From assembly GCA_038093975.1 (NCBI GenBank), contig JBBPTG010000134.1, forward strand, positions 1 to 64,000: a DNA stretch of 64,000 nucleotides. Reading direction: 5' to 3'. This stretch comes from Chalciporus piperatus. Lineage: Eukaryota > Basidiomycota > Agaricomycetes > Boletales > Boletaceae. This document shows, in pieces, positions 57,474 through 64,000 of the stretch; positions within the stretch are counted from its first letter, which is position 1, and each line of letters starts with the position of its first letter. Both the position numbers and the translations under genes were made by a program. The notes beneath the pieces were generated by a model. It saw only the letters and a list, made by a program, of their open reading frames with translations. It was not told the DNA's origin and searched no databases.

Positions 57474-59355
57474 ATGTTGGCTGGCGAGCTACTTCAAATG
57501 GTGAGTGTAGCGGGGCTTGGAGTATCACCGCAAGACGTAGCTGATGATACCTCGCACTGCTACAGCTTCAAGCAATGCCTGGCCCTCCTCACTGGATCGT
57601 AAGATTCCTATTTTCCAATCCGTCGACTCCACCAAATGACATCGCCGATGGTGAACGTAGTTTCCGTGTCTCGATGGGCCGTATTCCAAGCAGCTTAACT
57701 CAAACTATGCCGCACCAGATTGGGAATTCCCTATCATACGCGAGATCATCTGCGAGCAAAAGGTACAGCTCGATGATATCGACAGCATCATCGGAATGTT
57801 CCGCGAAAAGCGCGAGCAGATCGCATCCTCAATCAAGGCCCATGAAGGGTTCGTAACGCGCATCCGCTGCCTGCCATCTGAGATCCTCGGCGAAATCTTT
57901 ATGCAATGTTTGCCGCGCAGGAGGCCCTTCAATCCTGACGCGAAGACTGCGCCGCTTCTCCTGACAAGAATCTGTAAACGTTGGCGAGAAGTCGCCTTCG
58001 GTACGCCAAGGCTATGGTCCTCATTGGCTGTCAAGCAACTTGAATTGGCCCGCTGCCATGATTGGCTCAAGAATGCGAAGGACTGCCCGCTTTCGCTCGA
58101 GGTTAACGTGCATTCCCATCCCCGTGCTCCCAACTCAGGCCGGAGAAAGGCAGCCTTGGAATTCTTACAACAGTACACCAATCAGTTGATCAGCTTGACC
58201 GTCGGCGTTGATGAGGCCAGTACTCTGGACCTGTTGTTCGGGGACATCCCGAGACTGGAGCGCCTCTGCCTCGCTGGAAATACGGAGATGTTACGGGGCC
58301 ACAAGCTATCAATCACTCAACCACAACCTCGCCTTCACACCCTTATCATCTGCTCTCCCGTTCTAGACATGGAGAATTTGTCACTCTTCGATCCAGGGTG
58401 GACGAACCTCACACACCTCGCAATGGTGCATAAAGCTGTCCAGTCCGAGTCTGATACACCCAATCCCATTTTCTTGCTCTTGCAGATGTGTCCCAACCTC
58501 GAGCACTTCATCTTTTCCCCTCTGCAACGTACCCACGCCTACAACTCAACATTACCTTCTTTCACGCACACCCACTCGAAACTCCGATCGCTAAAAATCG
58601 CTGAGGGTGATGTCGGCCGGGGAGATTTCCAGGGTCAGACACTGATGCTTCCCAACTTGTGCTATCTCGATATTCGTAACGACCTCAACTACTATATGCA
58701 CATTCACTCTGAGGATGTTTTCATTCCAGAGCTCCCGCTGCAAGAAGGGAAGGGACATCGCATCTTGAATATCAAATTCGCAGTCATAGACTGCACCCTC
58801 CTCGAGATCCTCAACCCCGGTTGGACAGCTCTAACACACATCAGAGCAGACTTAAATGGCTGTGAAAATATCCTGATCTCCCTCAATGTTCTCCCCCTTT
58901 GTCCAAACCTCGAACATCTTGTCATCTTGTCGATGAAATTTGATGATGATGGCAACGATTTCTACTGCACCACCCTCGTCCCTATCACCCATCATGCACT
59001 CCGTTCGCTGACCATTGAAATCACTGGAGGTGACTATTACAGACTTCTAGAACTGTTCGATTTCCCCAGCTTGCGCCACTTCGAACTCTCCCTTCCAGAC
59101 TCGGACTGGCCCCACACGTGTTTCAAGGCACTCTTGTCACGCTCAAACTGTCCACTAGAGACGCTGAAGATTGTGGGACCGAGGGTATCCGCAGAGGAGC
59201 GGGAGGAAATAGCTTCATTGATTCCTACCTTGAGACGTCTAGAACTGATTGACGGTACAGATACGGAGGTGCATCTCGCTGATGTGTCAGTTGATTCGTC
59301 TCAGGACTCGGATGATACTGGCAGTGCTGGTAGTAGCGTTGAGCCCCCTAGCTAG
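57474..59355 (+). CDS. F-box/LRR protein D
   Basis: A more distant paralogue of the A/B/C group. It has the same exon plan: MLAGELLQM, then LQAMPGPPHWI, then the large exon starting FPCLDGPYSKQLNSNYAAPD. The coiled coil is IICEQKVQLDDIDSIIGMFR, the F-box RIRCLPSEILGEIFMQCLPR, followed by LTRICKRWREVAFGTPRLW. The leucine-rich repeats include FDPGWTNLTHLAMVHK and LNPGWTALTHIRADL. The end is an acidic Ser/Asp tail (SSQDSDDTGSAGSSVEPPS). No HUN relic lies upstream; the neighbour is the MFS gene. A closer sister of this gene is the broken copy at 62196-64000. Confidence 0.85.
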
Positions 59356-59826
59356 TCCCAGTTTGAATTCTTTGTAGTTGTAGACTTACACAACACTTCA
59401 AGTTTCAAGCTTCAAGTCGCATGGTCATTAGGAAGTAATTATGGAGCGCCGAATTGGGGAGTGACGTGACAGACTCTAATTAGTGACGCTTGGGACTCAG
59501 CTACACCAATTCCAACTCGATATCAAAGGTCTGTCCACAACCGCGAGGCTCATCTTTATATCCATTCACTACGGAGCGAACTTGACGACACTCAAAGATA
59601 ATCTCCCCCCAAACACATACTCCCAGGCCCGGCCTACGATTGAGGGTCAAGTCTGACGACGGCGTTACGACGCGTAGTCCTGGTAGGCGGACCCAAGAAC
59701 CAGGGTGAAGACAGTCGTTAGGTCGATACGTCCGTGGCTTGACTCAAGGAGTCGATTTGACCGAAGCTAGATCTGGGTTTATAGGTTCCACCGTATCTAA
59801 AAGTCGCACCAGATGCGAGTTCGGGA
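59356..59826. other. no gene seen
   Basis: Intergenic between F-box D and the hydrolase relic. Confidence 0.45.
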
Positions 59827-60660
59827 TCAATACGAACTCCCTATTAGCCTCTTCACCTCATCCACCGCTGTTTTAACGATCGCATTGGGACTTTCGTGCT
59901 GTATCCAATGACTGCTCCCCTTCATAATCATGACCACATTTCGAATCTGCGGGTGATCAGGAATCATTTATGGAGGACAAACAATAGCTCAGTTCGGGGT
60001 GTGGTGGCATCGCGCCGAACAAATGCTTATATGGAAACGGCCTGATGTGCTATATTGAAATAGTAAGTTTCCTCGATCTGCGCAAGTCGTTCACGCCTTC
60101 GTAGCGTTATTTCACTTACCGCAAATACCTTCTTTGGCAGGTCTTCCTGCGCCATGTACATCGCGATCACCCTCGACACTGCATCCTGCCGGGATGCTCT
60201 TGCACGTGTGCTTCAGCGTGCCTCACGTTCTAGATCTCTCCCGAGAGATAGGTCTCGGGCGTCACCAGCACCTCATCGCTGAGAATGACTCCAGGATCGA
60301 CCAGTACAACGGCAGTCTTTCCGGATTGAGGCGCTTCCAGGAGTGGCAGTAGCGCAAGCATGATGGTTCCTCCCAGGGAATGACCAATGATGACTCGTAG
60401 GTGAGTCCATTCGCGAAGCAAGTCGAGTGCAGATCTTGGGGGAACGTGATTAGATGGAAGTCGTCGGTGGGGCGGTTGCCGTGTCCGAGGTTAGGCGCCG
60501 TAACAAAGAAACCCGATCAGAGGTTTCCCATGTGCGAGAGGAACTGCAGTTCCCATGGATCAGCAATGCTCGCTTTGAGGCTGCGGGAGACCCCCACTGT
60601 GTAGCGGATGGTACAGGTGCCACTGTGGAGGGAGACGAACGTGTGGGGGTGAGTTGCTCT
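59827..60660 (-). pseudogene. alpha/beta-hydrolase relic
   Basis: Pieces of one hydrolase in order on the minus strand: GFFVTAPNLGHGNRPTDDFH (about 60460-60525), then LREWTHLRVIIGHSLGGTIM with the nucleophile elbow GHSLGG (about 60370-60420), VVLVDPGVILSDE, and finally VVMIMKGSSHWIQHESPNAI with the catalytic-His block, ending at 59827. Between the first two pieces the frame shifts by one, and after the VDPGVI exon a TAG (GAGATCTAG near 60240) interrupts the expected reading. It is therefore probably dead. Confidence 0.7.
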
Positions 60661-61321
60661 CTTTAAGAATCGAGGTTGGTCGGCCGTTCTATAGCTTGTG
60701 TCCGCATGTGATCAGTAATCCTGTCGACGTGGGATCGCGTCGGATAAATTGTTTTGATATCTTCCTTGTGGCACAAACAACACAGCGCGATTGACCCAGC
60801 CTGGCCAGATGACGCTGAGAGTCTGAAATATTCTGCAATAGTTGAGTCGTTGTGAAGAAGTAGGGAAAAACGGCGTCTCGACGGCTGACGAAGGGGAAAC
60901 AGCCATTTACATTGTCATTTGTACAACGACAGAACGCCAGCTTTCGCGATCGGTGGGTTCGCGTCGTTTCCGGAATCTTCACCGTCAGAAGGCCCTTCAT
61001 GACCAGTTGTGCGAGGATGACCAAGTCATAACAGAAGTTTGTTGGCGCCAGTAATACATTCTTGACTAATCTTACTATAGGGATGAAAGTCATATATGAC
61101 AGATAAATCTTGTAACTGTAGTTGTCAGTCACCTTCGCTTCATCAGAGAAAGATTTCCAACGGGCTCAATATTTGAAGCTACGTCGTGGTGGTCACTGCT
61201 CTGGCACAAATGATTTCAAAACAGGTCTATTGGGTGGAGGGATGGGTATACGAAACAAACACGCAGCCCACAAAGGAGAACAACCGTGTCCATTCTAACC
61301 AACTACTGAAACTCTCAAACC

Positions 61322-61757
61322 CTAAGCATTGAGGTTGATAGGAGTGCAACCAACGTTGACGAGCCCGTTCTAAAACCAGGTTGAGCGCCGAATAATCTCA
61401 GTTTGGTTTACAAAAATACTTACAAATTGGTTCCCCGTGCAGCATACGGATTGTTGCTGAGCAGCGCAACCCTGACCGGTGCCAATGGCAGTGAGCGGCG
61501 AGCAGGTCGTCCCGACGAGACCCCCAGCACTCTGAGCTACTTGAAGGAGACTCAATACCCCGAGCAAGCCGCTGGCCTGGGAAACCTGAGTGACAGAAGC
61601 GTTAATCGAGTCCACGGACAGAGGGGATCGGTCCATGTACCGTCTGGACACTGTTGCAGCAGCTGATCGAGCCACCGCTGCACTGATCGCGTGCCTCAAG
61701 GTGAGAAGCAGAGGCGAGGAGTGCAAGGGGAAGGAGAGCGAAGACACGAGCGAACAT
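61322..61757 (-). CDS. class I hydrophobin (copy 2)
   Basis: Three exons, 61641-61757, 61424-61585 and 61322-61369, the same lengths as copy 1, give 108 residues. Signal peptide MFARVFALLPLALLASAS; eight cysteines DQC, SCC, TTC, QGC, VCC, VGC in hydrophobin order. Differences from copy 1 cluster after the first CC pair (VSQASGLLGVLSLLQVAQ versus ASQLTVLLTSLGAGQAAS) and around SPLTAIGTGQ, while the signal peptide and C-terminal exon are nearly identical. That fits surface-loop divergence after duplication. Both copies look functional. Confidence 0.95.
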
Positions 61758-61837
61758 GTTGATTGATAGAGGAAAGAGTTGAAGAAGAAAGCAGAGGATG
61801 GATTGTGAGCCTGGGGTTAGACGTCGCTCTGGCTGCT

Positions 61838-61844
61838 CTTTATA
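61838..61844 (-). promoter_or_regulatory. TATA box of hydrophobin 2
   Basis: TATAAAG on the minus strand, 81 bp before the ATG at 61757, in the same context as copy 1. Confidence 0.6.
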
Positions 61845-62299
61845 CCTGGAGGACCCTGTGGTCTGGGTCGGTCCGACATTACGCAAAAATGTTCTGCATT
61901 TCAGAAAATCAGCCACAGGTCCTCAGCTGTACGTGTGTGACGGTGTGTCGTGAAAAATCACGGTCTAGCTCCGAGTCCGCGAGGACAACGACAAAGATGT
62001 GTCGGAATCGATCGTTCTGGACGTTGTTCAAGCGAGAAAAATATACATCTGCAAGGTGTCAAAATAACGTACTCATTCCACCACACTTTGGGAGGCTCTC
62101 ATTGGCCAAGCAGACTGTAAGCGACTCCCAAAACGAGCTAAGCGGTCCAGCCGAGCTCATTGAGCGCTCAATGAGCGCTTAGGAAAAGCTGATGGCCCCT
62201 CGCAATGGTGCATAAAGCTGTCCAGTCCGAGTCTGATGCACCCAATCCCATTTTCTTGCTCTTGCAGATGTGTCCCAACCTCGAGCACCTCGTCTTTTC

Positions 62300-63272
62300 T
62301 AGCGTACGGGCGAAAACTCAGCGGGGTGTTAATAACTGGTTAAAAAAACACACGTCCAGGAGGGTTATTAACAGGCCAGTTAATAACACAGGTCACGTGA
62401 TTTATTTGTATCACGTGACCCCATTAGATCGCTGTTTTTTCCAATTTTTTTTTCCATTCATTCAAATTTCAACAGGAGCTGCGGCAATTGAATGTTCTCT
62501 TACAATGACTATCTACCAATCCCAAGCGCTATCTGGATCGTTCGCCTCGTCAGCATCACTGCTATGTTTTTCGTCTGTCTCTTTTCCGCAGTCCGAAGCC
62601 CTACCATCCGCGAGGACCTGAGTCACCACCGCCGGTCTCAAGTCAACATCGCACTCCATGTCAAAGCAGGACTCCCGCTCCTGATCCTGGACATTGTCCG
62701 TCTCGTCAAGCCATGTCTCCGTGTCCCCTTCTTCAAACTCCTCTGTTCCATCCGCGTCTTCAGCCACCAAGTAACTGCCATCAGTTTTGTGACTGATTGT
62801 TGGCTCAGACTCGGAGGACCCTTTGTTCGATCTTGGGTTCAGAAGTGAATCAAGGTCGTAGAATGACATGGTTGGATGTTCTCGTGTACCAGTATGGTGC
62901 TATTGTACAGATGAATTAATGAAACGAATTGACAATATTGCTACTCACTTCGGGATTGTACATGTGCCCGATTTGAAAATTTTCATGGCTCAGGAAAGCG
63001 GCCAAGTGGCGCGGAGCAGTCAGACCAAACTCGGGCTATATTCTGGGCAGGATTTGCGGGACAATGGGAGCACATTGCAGCGAGTTAACGACGAACGAAG
63101 CCGCGATCGCTGGCAAGGACCTGCTCCGGCGGGTGGGACTATGTCACGTGACAGTTAATAACACCCTGATTGAACCCCCCGACCAGGCCCATGTTAATAA
63201 CTGTTAATAACAAGTTATTAACCTGCTAAAAACAATCATGTTATTAACAAAACAGTTTTCGCCCGTACCCTA
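62300..63272. mobile_element. non-autonomous hAT element, 973 bp, with 8-bp TSD
   Basis: Terminal inverted repeats TAGCGTACGGGCGAAAACT (62300-62318) and its complement at 63254-63272 match at 18 of 19 positions. Direct duplications of GTCTTTTC flank it at 62292-62299 and 63273-63280. An 8-bp duplication and TA-G-start ends are typical of the hAT superfamily. Removing the element and one duplication restores the sequence of gene D at this point (cttttcccctct). Just inside the ends are repeated GTTAATAAC/GTTATTAAC words (at least nine), as in hAT subterminal repeats, and a perfect 11-bp-arm palindrome (ggtcacgtgat...atcacgtgacc, about 62391-62420). No transposase domain is present. Confidence 0.92.
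62513..62869 (-). CDS. short acidic ORF inside the hAT element
   Basis: 118 codons from the ATG at 62869 (MSFYDLDSLLNPRSNKG), rich in Asp/Glu/Ser, possibly followed by an intron (gtagatagtc at 62526). It could be the N-terminal remnant of the lost transposase or captured host sequence; no catalytic motif is present. Confidence 0.4.
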   Translation of the reverse strand: MSFYDLDSLLNPRSNKGSSESEPTISHKTDGSYLVAEDADGTEEFEEGDTETWLDETDNVQDQERESCFDMECDVDLRPAVVTQVLADGRASDCGKETDEKHSSDADEANDPDSAWDW

Positions 63273-64000
63273 GTCTTTTCCCCTCTCCAAGATACCCACG
63301 CCTACAACTCAACGTTATCTTCTTTCGCGCTCACCCACTCGAAACTCCGATCGCTAAAAATCACTGTGGGTAGGTTCGGCTGGGGTCGTCGGACAAAGCT
63401 AATGCTCCCCAACTTGTGCTATCTCGATATTCGTAATAAACTCGACTACTATATGCACATTCACTCCGAGGATGAGTCTTCATCCCAGAGCTCCCGCTGC
63501 AAGAAGGGAAGGGACATCGCATCTTGAATATCAAATTCGCAGTCATAGACTGCACCCTCCTCGAGATCCTCAACCCCGGTTGGACAGCTCTAACACACAT
63601 CAGAGCAGACTTAAATGGCTGTGAAAATATCCTGATCTCCCTCAATGTTCTCCCCCTTTGTCCAAACCTCGAACATCTTGTCATCTTGTCGATGAAATTT
63701 GATGATGATGGCAACGATTTCTACTGCACCACCCTCGTCCCTATCACCCATCATGCACTCCGTTCGCTGACCATTGAAATCACTGGAGATGACTGTCACG
63801 AACTTCTCGCACTGTTCATGGAGTTCCCTAGCTTGCGCCACTTCGACCTCTCCCTTCCAGCTGACTTGGAGTGGCCACACACAAGTTTCAAGGTATTCTT
63901 GTCAGACTCAAACGCTCCACTCGAGACGCTGAAGATCGTGGGACCGAGGATATCCACAGAGGATAGGGAGGAAATAGTTTCATTGGTACCTACCTTGAGA

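Larger units (their letters stand above)
60870..61910. repeat. segmental duplication, copy 2 (partner about 7700-8620)
   Basis: Carries hydrophobin 2, its promoter and downstream sequence matching copy 1 in the same orientation; see the blocks listed there. No other gene in it. Confidence 0.75.
62196..64000 (+). pseudogene. F-box/LRR pseudogene E (D-like), split by a hAT element, runs off the window
   Basis: Starts abruptly at ctcgcaatggtgcataaagc, matching the middle of gene D (about 58420), so the F-box half is missing. It is interrupted after LLLQMCPNLEHLVFS by the element at 62300-63272 and resumes with HAYNSTLSSFALTHSKLRSL. Near 63472 two extra bases (gaggatgagtcttc versus gaggatgttttc in D) shift the frame. 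From about 63500 to 63770 it is nearly identical to gene D, then diverges again toward the window edge. Confidence 0.88.

Overview
The window is nuclear DNA from a mushroom-forming basidiomycete (Agaricomycetes). The evidence is genes broken by many introns of about 50-70 nt, two class I hydrophobin genes, a Plavaka-type transposase, a TET/JBP-like dioxygenase of the fungal type, and expanded F-box/leucine-rich-repeat families. Exon joins below were worked out by hand from splice signals and reading frame, so inner exon edges are less certain than gene identities.

Layout. 1-7.6 kb is a transposon-like block: a hypothetical gene, a near-complete Plavaka transposase (+) and a convergent TET/JBP-type 2OG-Fe(II) oxygenase (-). 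8.0-10.5 kb holds hydrophobin 1, a small coiled-coil protein gene and a decayed partial copy of an AT-hook gene. 10.9-16.2 kb is a housekeeping block: RPA49 (RNA polymerase I) head-to-head with the SET2 histone H3K36 methyltransferase. 16.5-22.5 kb has an F-box gene fragment, a multi-span membrane protein and the intact AT-hook protein. 23.2-35.6 kb is an accessory region with three divergent pairs, each a HUN (Hpc2/ubinuclein-like) domain relic facing an F-box/LRR gene. Between and around these pairs lie NDUFA6 (complex I), PDAP1 and a truncated copy of a trypsin-like protease gene. 35.8-44.7 kb carries an FAD monooxygenase, METTL16, the intact trypsin-like protein, the ribonucleotide reductase small subunit and a small membrane protein. 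46.4-57.1 kb carries QCR6, an OPT transporter, a frameshifted MsrA, an unknown protein and a Dal5-like MFS permease. 57.4-64 kb has a fourth F-box/LRR gene, a decayed alpha/beta-hydrolase, hydrophobin 2 inside a segment duplicated from 7.7-8.6 kb, and a fifth F-box copy broken by a 973-bp non-autonomous hAT element with perfect 8-bp target-site duplications.

How it fits together. Conserved single-copy genes (RPA49, SET2, NDUFA6, PDAP1, METTL16, RNR2, QCR6) alternate with lineage-specific material spread by segmental duplication and transposition. The most unusual pattern is the repeated HUN/F-box pair. One pair is flanked by about 90-bp direct repeats, which suggests the pair moved or was copied as a unit. 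No tRNA, rRNA or CRISPR locus was seen.
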